From Firmicutes bacterium UBA3553 (GTDB lineage Bacteria; Bacillota; Clostridia; Tissierellales; Sedimentibacteraceae), in NCBI GenBank assembly GCA_002381185.1, contig DFOA01000057.1, forward strand, positions 64,667-111,867: DNA of 47,201 bases, read 5' to 3'. Shown piece after piece: positions 25,010 through 33,084 of this stretch. Under the pieces are notes generated by a model. It was not told where the DNA came from, did no database searches, and worked only from the letters and a program-made list of their open reading frames with translations. Each line of letters opens with the position of its first letter. Position 1 is the stretch's first letter. Made by a program: the position numbers and the translations under genes.

Positions 25010-26621
25010 TTGAAACTCCATCCTTTATGTCGCATACTATTGAATAAGAATAACTTACACCAGCGCCTTCAGCTGTGTCCACTACTGCGGGTATGTATAC
25101 ATTATCGATAAATTCTACTTGCTTCAGGTTTTTTACAAACTGAGCCGATTCCTGCCTTGAAGCAGAAGCACATTGCATTTGTATGCTGCTTTTGTCAATG
25201 GTCATGGAATTTACTTTTGTTCCAAATGGCAGGGCTGCGGCAACCTGCTCGAATATAATTGTATTGACTGCATCTTCATTTTTAATTGTTGACATCAGCT
25301 TGTCCGCCTCATTTTTATATGACTGCAGCAATGATGCTTTTTTCTTCATTTCAACTGCTTCATTGTACAGTTTTATATTTTCTTCATCATTTATAAATTC
25401 ATCCATTACTGCAAGGTTTTTTTCCAATGAAGATTTTTCTACCATATAGGCATACCCATAATATGTAATTGATAACACCGCAATTAATGCAAGAGCCATA
25501 AAGGCAACACCAACATTAAATTTGCTTTTGTGTTTTTTCTTTCTGTCTGACAGGAAGTTAATGTCTTTTTTGTCAATGTACAATGATAATATGTTGTTAA
25601 GGTATGATTTTACATCAAAGTTTTTATTGTTTGCTGCCTTATAGTTAATATTTGAAATTTCCTTTATTTCTTCGGCATTTATGTTAAGCCGGGACTCGAG
25701 ATACTTTTCAAGTCCTGCTATTTTTGCATAGCTTCCGTAAATATATATTTTTTCAATTTGTCTGTCTTTGTTGTTTGAATTGTAGTATCGTATGTATCTG
25801 TTGAATTCGTCTATCCATATGTTTATGTTGTCTTCCAAAATGTTTAGTTTGGAAATTTCCTGCATAGCTTCGGCAATGTTAATAAGCTGAAGTTTTTCTA
25901 TTTCCCTTAATGCTCCTTCACGGCCTATGTCAAAAGCAGCCTCAAAGTTCTTGACTATGTCATGAAGCCCATTTGGTGATATTCTGGAAAATACATTTTT
26001 ACCGTTATTTACAACACTAAATGAAATATTGCTGTATCCTATGTCAATAAATGCTGCTGAAGCTCCTGACTTTAAGCTTTCATTATTAATTGTTAATTTC
26101 TGCATCGCCATTTTATCAAGGCAATTGGAGGCAAGATCTATTGCAAATAATTCTAATTTAAGTCTTTCGGATAACTCTATGTATTGTTCATAAATAACTG
26201 TTGGCAGTCCATGGGCTATATATATGCCTTTTTCTGATTCATCGTCGTTTATTGTATCTGTTTTCTTGAATACTATTTTGTATTGGTTTAAGTCCACAGG
26301 CAAAAGCTGATCCAATTCGTTTTTTATCATGGAAAATGTTTCTGATTTGCTTTTTAATACGGGTAATTCCATGGTTCTGGTAATAGTCGAGTTTGTATTA
26401 ATTATGAATACGGCATTTTTTGATTTTATATTATTGCTTTTTAATGCCAGCTCAATTGTTTCGGCAATGGAATCCATGTCAATGATTTTTCCGTCATCAA
26501 TGCTTCCCGGCTCAAGGTCTAAGAACAGATTCTTGTAAATTGTTATGGAAGAGCCATTTCTTGTTCCTTCCAATATTTTTATATTACGGTTTTTAATTTC
26601 TACAGATAAAATTCTCCTCAT
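24996..26621 (-). CDS. PilM-PilN fusion protein, cassette A
   Basis: 541 residues. PilM actin-like domain (LSVEIKNRNIKILEGTRNG, later MELPVLKSKSETFSMIKNELDQLLPVD in pieces), a transmembrane helix near residues 378-400 (FNVGVAFMALALIAVLSITY), then the PilN part ending in SYSIVCDIKDG. Same layout as 14693-16240. It joins the cytoplasmic motor zone to PilO. AAAGG precedes the ATG. Confidence 0.87.
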   Translation of the reverse strand: MRRILSVEIKNRNIKILEGTRNGSSITIYKNLFLDLEPGSIDDGKIIDMDSIAETIELALKSNNIKSKNAVFIINTNSTITRTMELPVLKSKSETFSMIKNELDQLLPVDLNQYKIVFKKTDTINDDESEKGIYIAHGLPTVIYEQYIELSERLKLELFAIDLASNCLDKMAMQKLTINNESLKSGASAAFIDIGYSNISFSVVNNGKNVFSRISPNGLHDIVKNFEAAFDIGREGALREIEKLQLINIAEAMQEISKLNILEDNINIWIDEFNRYIRYYNSNNKDRQIEKIYIYGSYAKIAGLEKYLESRLNINAEEIKEISNINYKAANNKNFDVKSYLNNILSLYIDKKDINFLSDRKKKHKSKFNVGVAFMALALIAVLSITYYGYAYMVEKSSLEKNLAVMDEFINDEENIKLYNEAVEMKKKASLLQSYKNEADKLMSTIKNEDAVNTIIFEQVAAALPFGTKVNSMTIDKSSIQMQCASASRQESAQFVKNLKQVEFIDNVYIPAVVDTAEGAGVSYSYSIVCDIKDGVSNEAE

Positions 26622-26645
26622 GTCTTTTACCTTTCTGCTTGTATT

Positions 26646-27380
26646 TTAAATGAAAAGTGCTAAATACCAATTAATTATTTCTGCTCCAAAGAATATATAT
26701 ATTAAAGCAGATAAAGATATGAAGGGCCCGAAGGGAATTTCGTCTTTTCTGCCTTTAATTTTCAATAATATTAAAATTACAGATATTACAGCTCCGATTA
26801 CAAAGGAAAATAATGATATAAACAATACTCCCTTTATGCCGAATATCAATCCTAATGCAGCCATAAGCTTTATGTCTCCTCCGCCCATGGCATTTGTCAA
26901 AAGTGCTATAGCCAAAAATAATACCAGCCCTGTTAAGGCTCCTGCAATGCTGTTAAAAAAAGTTTTGTTGATAATTATATAAATGATTCCAACTATTCCC
27001 CCGGCAATATTCAGTCCATCGGGTATGATTTTGTGTTTTAAGTCAATTATGCTGACTGTTATCAGCAAGCTTATGATTAAGCTATGTAGTATTGAGTTTA
27101 ATGTTAGACCGAATTTTAAATACACCAAAGTATACAGCAATCCGTTCAATAATTCTATCAGCGGATATTGTATCGAATAATGTGACCCGCAATACCTGCA
27201 CTTGCCTTTGTTAGTTATGTAATTTATAACAGGCAGCATGTCCATGTAGTTAAGTCTATGCCCGCAGCTCCCGCAGGAGGAAGGCGGTTTTACTATTGAA
27301 ATTCCTGAAGGTATGCGAAAAATGCACACATTCAGGAATGAGCCTATGAATAGGCCGTAAATTAAGAAAATTAGTGTCAT
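26646..27380 (-). CDS. pilD: Prepilin peptidase / N-methyltransferase
   Basis: 244-residue polytopic aspartic protease. The N-terminal cytoplasmic loop has both cysteine pairs (C36-x2-C39 and C61-x2-C64). The catalytic aspartates are D113 in IIDLKHKIIPD and D169 in GGGDIK. It cleaves class III leaders after Gly and methylates the new N-terminus; it is the only such enzyme in the window, so it probably serves PilA and both minor-pilin sets. Confidence 0.95.
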   Translation of the reverse strand: MTLIFLIYGLFIGSFLNVCIFRIPSGISIVKPPSSCGSCGHRLNYMDMLPVINYITNKGKCRYCGSHYSIQYPLIELLNGLLYTLVYLKFGLTLNSILHSLIISLLITVSIIDLKHKIIPDGLNIAGGIVGIIYIIINKTFFNSIAGALTGLVLFLAIALLTNAMGGGDIKLMAALGLIFGIKGVLFISLFSFVIGAVISVILILLKIKGRKDEIPFGPFISLSALIYIFFGAEIINWYLALFI

Positions 27381-27417
27381 TGTGGTTTCCTGTGTTTATT
27401 TTGAGAGGCTCAAAAAA

Positions 27418-27476
27418 CTATCCCTCAAATTCTCGATTAACGAGACAGATGAAACGTCCCCGTGTCCTTTGTCCTG
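27418..27476. repeat. Intergenic repeat-like segment between pilA and pilD
   Basis: The minus strand reads GGACACGGGGACGTTTCAT then CTGTCTCGTTAATCGAGA, including the small palindrome TCTCG-TTAAT-CGAGA. I recall GGGGACGTTTC...GTCTC segments as dispersed repeats in several Firmicutes; only this copy is in the window. It breaks the otherwise tight spacing of the operon. Confidence 0.4.
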
Positions 27477-27477
27477 T

Positions 27478-27873
27478 TTAAGGTGCATCTTTATATGTTT
27501 CATCACCTTCTACTAATATTAAATCATCTCCATCATCAGCCGTCCAACTTACAATATATGTTTCATCTGTACTGTTATAGCTTAAAGTGAACTTAGTTCC
27601 ATCATAAGTCATAATATCTTCATCCCAATTTGAGCTAGTAACATCAATATCTAAAATTATATCTCCATCGTTATTTTTTGCTTCTTGTAGCCTAGCAGAC
27701 TTTATTATTTGTTGAGCAGTTGCAGCATCAGCATTCTTCTTAGATTCATTCTGAATACCTGTAAATCTAGGCACTGCAATCGCCATTATAACTGCCAACA
27801 CTGCCAATACAACAATCAATTCAATTAATGTGAATCCTTTTTTGTTTTTTAATTTGTTAATTAATTTAACCAT
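27478..27873 (-). CDS. pilA: Major type IV prepilin
   Basis: 131 residues; leader MVKLINKLKNKKG, cleavage before F14, then TLIELIVVLAVLAVIMAIAVPRF with Glu at mature position 5. Mature length about 118 residues with an acidic C-terminal beta domain. It follows pilC by 155 nt, a longer gap than elsewhere in the operon, and has GGAGAAAGAT before the ATG. It is the only pilin next to the motor genes, which marks it as the likely main subunit. Confidence 0.9.
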   Translation of the reverse strand: MVKLINKLKNKKGFTLIELIVVLAVLAVIMAIAVPRFTGIQNESKKNADAATAQQIIKSARLQEAKNNDGDIILDIDVTSSNWDEDIMTYDGTKFTLSYNSTDETYIVSWTADDGDDLILVEGDETYKDAP

Positions 27874-28028
27874 ATCTTTCTCCTCTTCTCTTCTAGTTTT
27901 TATTTTAACCTCTCAACAACGGGCTGTATTAAATAATATTTTACCTAATAGTATTCCAAATGCCGATTATTGAAAGTTTAAATACATGTAATAATTACGC
28001 TGACAATTTAATCGTTCAACCATTGTTT

Positions 28029-29234
28029 TTACTGCACTGTCTTTACCATGTCGAACATAGGTGTTACCATTGCTATTACTATGAAGCCTATTATTATTGC
28101 CATAAATACAATCATTATAGGTTCAAGCATGGTTGTGAGACGTGTGACTGCTGTGTCCACTTCTTCATCGTAAAAATCTGCGGTCTTGTCCAATATTTCC
28201 TCAATGGAACCTGAGTCTTCACCGATTTTTATCATGGAGTGAACCATGGGAGGAAATACTCCCTGCTGTCTTAGAGGCTGTGATAATGCCAGTCCCCGCC
28301 TTACATCTTCTCTTGCTTCCATTATTTTGCTTGCAATATATGTATTGCCCGTTACTCCCGATACTGTTTCAAGTGCCTGCAAAAGAGGAACACCGCTGCC
28401 CATAAGGGTTGATAGGGTTCTTGTAAACCTTGAGGTTGCAACCTTCAGGACTAAATTCTTTACTACCGGTATATGTAATTTATAATAATCTTCCTTCAAT
28501 TTAACATTTTCATTTTTATTCATAGCAGATACTGCAAATACAATCGCCACTACGGCTACAACAAAAATATACCAATAGTTTTTCAGAGCTTCGCTGACTG
28601 AAATCATCACCTGTGTTATCTTCGGAAGCTCCACGCCTGAGCTTGAATACATTTCAACGAAAGTAGGCATGATTGTCGTGAGCAGAAATACTACCACCGC
28701 AACACACACAATCACAAGTATCATTGGGTACGTCATGGCACCCTTGACTTTATTTTCTATTTTATATTCCTTTTCAAAGTGATTTGACAGCCTGTTCATT
28801 ATAATATCTATGTTACCGCTTAATTCTCCCGCTTCTGCCATGCTTATGAAAATCGTCGGAAACGCATCCTTGTGATGGGACAATGCTTCAGAAAATGTAT
28901 TTCCTTTTTGCAGGTCTTCGTACATCTGTCCGATTATCTTGGCTAGCCTTTTGTTTTCTGTCTGCTGCTTCAGTATTTCGAGACTGTTTACAATTGTTAC
29001 GCCTGCTTTTAGCATGGCATAAAGCTGCTTACAGAAGACCGCCAGATCCTTGGACTTGATTCTGTTAGGTTTAAGTCCGCTTAATTCAACAGAGCTCTCT
29101 GATTTTTTTATATCAATTATTACGTAGTTGTTTTGTTTTAAATAATCTGCTATTTCTGATTTTGACTCTGCGCTTTTGCTTATTTTATGTTTTTTGCCTG
29201 CAGGGTCTACCACGCTGCATTTATAAACTGCCAT
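28029..29234 (-). CDS. pilC: Type IV pilus platform protein PilC (GspF family)
   Basis: 401 residues with two GspF repeats (FCKQLYAMLKAGVTI and, in the second, TRTLSTLMGSGVPLLQAL), each followed by hydrophobic segments, and the C-terminal IVIAMVTPMFDMV signature. It is the inner-membrane platform turned by PilB and PilT. AAGGAAGGTAGCT precedes the ATG. Confidence 0.95.
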   Translation of the reverse strand: MAVYKCSVVDPAGKKHKISKSAESKSEIADYLKQNNYVIIDIKKSESSVELSGLKPNRIKSKDLAVFCKQLYAMLKAGVTIVNSLEILKQQTENKRLAKIIGQMYEDLQKGNTFSEALSHHKDAFPTIFISMAEAGELSGNIDIIMNRLSNHFEKEYKIENKVKGAMTYPMILVIVCVAVVVFLLTTIMPTFVEMYSSSGVELPKITQVMISVSEALKNYWYIFVVAVVAIVFAVSAMNKNENVKLKEDYYKLHIPVVKNLVLKVATSRFTRTLSTLMGSGVPLLQALETVSGVTGNTYIASKIMEAREDVRRGLALSQPLRQQGVFPPMVHSMIKIGEDSGSIEEILDKTADFYDEEVDTAVTRLTTMLEPIMIVFMAIIIGFIVIAMVTPMFDMVKTVQ

Positions 29235-29256
29235 AGCTACCTTCCTTATTATTTAA

Positions 29257-29293
29257 AGATGAGATCATTCACTTCGTTCAGGATGACAACTCT
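29257..29293. repeat. Dispersed intergenic repeat, copy 4
   Basis: Plus-strand GATGAGATCATTCACTTCG...TTCAGGATGACA in the pilT-pilC gap, a member of the family seen at 2755, 4653, 7924 and 38195. Confidence 0.55.
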
Positions 29294-29295
29294 GA

Positions 29296-30345
29296 TTATA
29301 TAAGCTTCATCACATATTCAAGGTCAACCGCTGCTTTCAGCAGTGTCTGCCTTGAAATCTTCTTTTCATTATACATTTTCAAAAGACTCGAATCCATTGT
29401 CTGCATTCCAAACTTTGAACCTGTCTGAATCTGATTCTGAATTTGATGAGTTTTCTTTTCTCTGATTAAATTTCTTATTGCCGGTGTGGAAACCATTACT
29501 TCAACTGCGGCTATACGTTCTTTTTCTTCTATATCAAGTACAAGCTGCTGTGATATTACTCCTTCCATTACATTAGCGAGCTGGACCACCGCCTGCTGCT
29601 GCTGGTGAGGAGGGAATACGTCTATTATACGGTCTATGGTCTTTGCAGCTCCTGTGGTATGAAGCGTCGAAAAAACCAGATGCCCTGTTTCTGCAGCCGT
29701 CAGTGCTATTTCCATGGTCTCTAAATCTCTCATTTCTCCCAGAAGTATAACGTCCGGGTCCTGTCTTAAGCAGGAACGAAGCCCTGTTGCGAAGGATTTG
29801 AAATCGCTCCGGTATTCTCTTTGATTTACAATGCTTTTATTGTGCTTGTGAAGGTACTCGATGGGGTCTTCCAATGTAATGATGTGACACTTTCTTTCGT
29901 TATTGATAATATTTATCATTGAGGCAAGTGTGGTTGATTTCCCGCTGCCTGTTGGTCCTGTAACCAGTACAAGTCCTCTTTGCCTTTGTGCGAAATCATA
30001 CAAAATTTCGGGCATATTGATTTCCTTCAATGTTGGAATTTCCATTTGAACAGCTCGGACTGCTATGGAATAGCTTCCTCTTTGTTTAAATATATTTATT
30101 CTGAACCGCCCTAAGTTTTGAATTGCATAGGACATATCAAAATCCCCTATTTCATCTATTTCTTTTATTTGTTCATCATTTGTTACCTGCATAACCAAAT
30201 TTTCAGTGTCGTCAGGGGTCAACTTTTCACTTCCAATATTAAACAATACCCCATTTACCCTGTAAATAGGTGAACAGCCAACAGATATATGTAAATCAGA
30301 CCCCTTTAAATCTATTAGCTTACATAGTAGTTCATTTATATTCAT
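29296..30345 (-). CDS. pilT: Type IV pilus retraction ATPase
   Basis: 349 residues. PAS-like N-terminal half, Walker A GPTGSGKST (residues 130-138), DVILLGEMRD as Walker B region, histidine box near STLHT, and the PilT-specific AIRNLIREKKTHQIQ motif essential for retraction. Starts 11 nt after pilB. Confidence 0.96.
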   Translation of the reverse strand: MNINELLCKLIDLKGSDLHISVGCSPIYRVNGVLFNIGSEKLTPDDTENLVMQVTNDEQIKEIDEIGDFDMSYAIQNLGRFRINIFKQRGSYSIAVRAVQMEIPTLKEINMPEILYDFAQRQRGLVLVTGPTGSGKSTTLASMINIINNERKCHIITLEDPIEYLHKHNKSIVNQREYRSDFKSFATGLRSCLRQDPDVILLGEMRDLETMEIALTAAETGHLVFSTLHTTGAAKTIDRIIDVFPPHQQQQAVVQLANVMEGVISQQLVLDIEEKERIAAVEVMVSTPAIRNLIREKKTHQIQNQIQTGSKFGMQTMDSSLLKMYNEKKISRQTLLKAAVDLEYVMKLI

Positions 30346-30356
30346 CGTTACCCCCG

Positions 30357-32045
30357 CTAATCTAATTTGTAAACAATTTGCGAATATTCTTCAGTTGTTG
30401 TTACTCCGGATAAGACCAATTCCCTGCAATTATCTTTCAGTGTCTTCATTCCGCCCTTTTCTGCAGCCCTGGTTATTTCATCGATATTTTTCCCGCTTTG
30501 AATTGCTTCTCTGACTGCTTTGTCTACCTTCAGGATTTCATGTATGGCGATTCTGCCGCTATAGCCAGTATTGTAACATTTAGGACATCCTCTTCCCCTT
30601 TGGAGCGTCAAATTGCCTTCTACTTCCAACAGGCTTTTTTCTATATCATTTGCTTCATATTCTGTTCTGCAGTTTGCGCAGACTCTTTTTACAAGTCTTT
30701 GTGCGACTATTCCTCTTACTGATGCTGATATTAAAAAGGGTTTAATTCCCATATCCTGCAATCTCATTATAGTTGAAGGCGCATCATTTGTATGTATGGT
30801 TGATATGACAAGGTGGCCGGTGATAGCCGCCCTAACTGCTATTTCTGCAGTTTCTTCGTCTCTGATTTCTCCAACCATTATTATATCCGGATCTTGCCTT
30901 AATATAGATCTTAATCCTGTTGAAAACAATAAGCCCGCCTTTGTGTTAACCTGAACCTGATTGATTCCTTCTATTTTATACTCTACCGGATCTTCAACCG
31001 TAATTATGTTTCTGTTCATTTTATTCAATTCATTAAGAGCAGCATAAAGTGTTGTTGTCTTTCCGCTTCCTGTTGGGCCGGTTACAAGGATTACTCCGTT
31101 GGGAGAATTTAGTATTGTGTCGAATAGTTCCATATTGCCAGGCGTAAATCCCAATTCTTTTTTGGATTTTAAAAAGTTTCCTCTGTCTAAAAGACGCATA
31201 ACTATTTTTTCCCCATACACTGTGGGAAGCACAGATATACGGAGGTCTACTACTGTGTCATCTATTTTCAGTTCTATTCTGCCATCCTGCGGAATTCTTT
31301 TTTCTGCTATGTTCATACCGCCCATTATTTTCACCCTTGTGACTATGGCGGATTGGGTATGCTTTGACGGTGTCAGAATTTCCTGTAAGTCTCCATCCAC
31401 TCTTACTCTTACTCTTACTCTGTTTTCCAGAGGTTCTATATGTATGTCGCTTGCTCCCATTTTCAATGCTTGTCTTATAAGCGAGTTAATTAGTCTTACA
31501 ACAGGTGAGTTGCTTACGTTTATGTCTGTTTCTTCATCTATGGCATCAATATCATCATACAGAAGGTTTTCTTTGTTGAAATCTTCGACTGCCTTTTCAG
31601 CGCTTCTCCTGCCCATATATTTTTCTATGGCGTTGTTAATCTGACTCTTGGTTGATAAAACGATTTCAGCCTTTTTTCCTGATTCCATTTCAATATCTTC
31701 AATATCAAAAATATTCAGAGGTTCACTCATGGCTACAATAATTCTATCGTTTATTATTTTTATGGGTATGGAATTTGTTCTTTTCGCAAGTCTTTCTGAT
31801 ATTAATTTTGTTGCATCTATATTAACATGGTAATTGTCTAAATTAACAATATCTAAGCCTAATTGTTCGGACAGTGTGCGCATAACTGTCGTCTCATTTA
31901 AAAAACCCTTTTCTATCAGTATTTCACCGAGCTTTTTACCGCTTCCTGCCTGCGATTTCAAGGCTTCATTTAACTGTTCACGTGTTATTTCTTTTTTTTG
32001 CAGAAGAATATCTCCAAGTTTTGCAGTCTTGCTGTATTTGTTCAT
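30357..32045 (-). CDS. pilB: Type IV pilus extension ATPase with MshEN cyclic-di-GMP-binding domain
   Basis: 562 residues from ATG 32045 (GGAGAAATT upstream; an ATG at 32072 lacks one). The N-terminus holds two 24-residue MshEN motifs, K9-Q32 and K38-Q61, separated by exactly five residues, each starting KLG and ending in Q; deviations are Lys for the first Arg, Lys for Gly10 in motif 1 and Val for Leu17 in motif 2. The ATPase core has Walker A GPTGSGKTT (323-331), IIMVGEIRDEETAEIA and a CxxC...CxxC zinc site (CANC, CPKC). MshEN domains of MshE and related ATPases bind c-di-GMP, so extension is probably messenger-controlled. First gene of the main pilus operon. Confidence 0.95.
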   Translation of the reverse strand: MNKYSKTAKLGDILLQKKEITREQLNEALKSQAGSGKKLGEILIEKGFLNETTVMRTLSEQLGLDIVNLDNYHVNIDATKLISERLAKRTNSIPIKIINDRIIVAMSEPLNIFDIEDIEMESGKKAEIVLSTKSQINNAIEKYMGRRSAEKAVEDFNKENLLYDDIDAIDEETDINVSNSPVVRLINSLIRQALKMGASDIHIEPLENRVRVRVRVDGDLQEILTPSKHTQSAIVTRVKIMGGMNIAEKRIPQDGRIELKIDDTVVDLRISVLPTVYGEKIVMRLLDRGNFLKSKKELGFTPGNMELFDTILNSPNGVILVTGPTGSGKTTTLYAALNELNKMNRNIITVEDPVEYKIEGINQVQVNTKAGLLFSTGLRSILRQDPDIIMVGEIRDEETAEIAVRAAITGHLVISTIHTNDAPSTIMRLQDMGIKPFLISASVRGIVAQRLVKRVCANCRTEYEANDIEKSLLEVEGNLTLQRGRGCPKCYNTGYSGRIAIHEILKVDKAVREAIQSGKNIDEITRAAEKGGMKTLKDNCRELVLSGVTTTEEYSQIVYKLD

Positions 32046-32118
32046 AATTTCTCCTTTATTCAAAAATAACACAAATTATATTACTTTTTGTAATATTTTG
32101 CGAATTATGTTTAAATTA

Positions 32119-32147
32119 ATTATATTTTAGCAAATGAATTTTGTCAA
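32119..32147 (-). promoter_or_regulatory. Consensus sigma-A promoter of the main pilus operon
   Basis: TTGACA (32147-32142), 17-nt spacer, TATAAT (32124-32119). The leader to pilB is about 67 nt and contains no riboswitch or terminator that I can see, so the operon is not attenuated like the adhesin gene. Confidence 0.9.
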
Positions 32148-32460
32148 TTCAAACTTAAATTATTAACGCTATTTTTCTTTTATTTTTCAATATTAGTACA
32201 GTTTATTGGAAACTAGCGTCTGCAGTTTTATTCAACAATATAATTCTTCATAGATAAAAGCTAATTTTGTTGCGCTCCATTTTGAACGCAAGCGAGGACT
32301 TCTTCCATAAGTTAACTTTTCCAAAAATCTTCGCTGCATCAAAATGCCATAATTAGGTTTTCGGGGGATAACCATTATGTATTATAAGTATATATGTAAG
32401 CTATTACATATTTAATATTTATCAGTTTTATTATAATTTCATTTCAATTATATTTTAATT
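32148..32460. other. Gene-free region between kal-like gene and pilus promoter
   Basis: No ORF of note. 32268-32375 is less AT-rich than its surroundings and contains small inverted repeats (TTGCG/CGCAA; AAGTTAACTT; CTAATT/AATTAG at its ends), so it looks like an eroded repeat element. 32430-32467 matches 4561-4598. Confidence 0.4.
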
Positions 32461-32467
32461 ACAAAAA
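32430..32467. repeat. 38-nt AT-rich element, second copy
   Basis: 35 of 38 bases match 4561-4598. It again lies between a terminator (kal-like gene) and a downstream minus-strand transcript (pilus operon). Confidence 0.5.
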
Positions 32468-32498
32468 GGAAGCAGCCGTTTTAACGTCTGCTTCCTTT
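32461..32498 (-). terminator. Terminator of the kal-like gene
   Basis: Perfect 11-bp stem AAAGGAAGCAG / CTGCTTCCTTT, followed on the minus strand by TTTTTG. Confidence 0.88.
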
Positions 32499-32512
32499 AC
32501 AATATTATAATA

Positions 32513-32899
32513 TTACTTATTTTTTCTTTGCTTGTCCTTTGTTACAACACATGTTCCGCTTGCTCTGCACACTACTATAGGCTCTTCCAGAAAATCACAT
32601 GCTGAATCGTTTATATCTTTTCTTGGTACTATAACTTTTCTTGCTTCAAATTTCATTTTTCTTGACGAATTTCCCAATGAAACAATTTCTCCTTCAGCTT
32701 CGATGTAATCTCCGGCATAAACAGGTGCCAAAAACTCAACATTGTCATATGCCACAAACAATCCTTCATCTCCGTCATTTCTGATTAAAAGCTCTGTAGC
32801 CACATCTCCGAAAAGTCCCAGCATTCTGGCGCCATCCACCAAATCTCCGCCATAGTGTGCATCATGTGCGCTCATTCTCATTCTAATTAATGATTTCAT
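32513..32899 (-). CDS. kal: Hotdog-fold CoA enzyme, probable 3-aminobutyryl-CoA ammonia-lyase
   Basis: 128 residues. The N-terminus (RMSAHDAHYGGDLVDGARML) and the following FGDVATELLIRNDGDEGLF, then VEFLAPVYAGDYIEAEGEI and EEPIVVCRASGTCVV, fit my memory of Kal, the enzyme that deaminates 3-aminobutyryl-CoA to crotonyl-CoA in lysine fermentation. The hotdog fold itself is clear; the exact substrate is less sure. No other lysine-fermentation gene is in the window, and it has its own promoter and terminator. Confidence 0.72.
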   Translation of the reverse strand: MKSLIRMRMSAHDAHYGGDLVDGARMLGLFGDVATELLIRNDGDEGLFVAYDNVEFLAPVYAGDYIEAEGEIVSLGNSSRKMKFEARKVIVPRKDINDSACDFLEEPIVVCRASGTCVVTKDKQRKNK

Positions 32900-32951
32900 T
32901 TTTTACCTCCAAAATTTTTTTACCTCTTGCCACTTGCCCTGTGACAAGCTT

Positions 32952-32980
32952 ATTTTAGCACTGATTCTTAGAATTGTCAA
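32952..32980 (-). promoter_or_regulatory. Sigma-A promoter of the kal-like gene
   Basis: TTGACA (32980-32975), 17-nt spacer, TAAAAT (32957-32952). Confidence 0.85.
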
Positions 32981-33041
32981 TTTTAATCATTTTATTTATA
33001 CTTATACCGAAATTCGAACCAGAGGCACAGCTCAGAGGTTT

Positions 33042-33072
33042 AAAAAAAAGACACCCTAAAGCGTCTCTTTTT
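33042..33072 (-). terminator. Terminator of the heat-shock operon
   Basis: Ten-base arms (33070-33061 and 33054-33045, with two G-U pairs) followed by a run of eight T on the minus strand, just after the dnaJ stop. Confidence 0.85.
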
Positions 33073-33084
33073 AGTATTAATAAT

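Noticed and set aside
27963..28020. Tiny ORF (18 codons) between pilC and pilA
   Set aside because: No ribosome binding site, no hydrophobic or other recognisable pattern; likely chance in AT-rich sequence.
32045..32118. Possible second c-di-GMP riboswitch in the pilB leader
   Set aside because: The 67-nt leader after the consensus promoter is too short and has none of the conserved class I or class II blocks.
33008..33040. tRNA-like T-arm (GGTTCGAATTT on the minus strand) upstream of the kal-like gene
   Set aside because: The flanking five-base arms do not pair and no acceptor, D or anticodon arms can be formed; not a tRNA or a usable att remnant.
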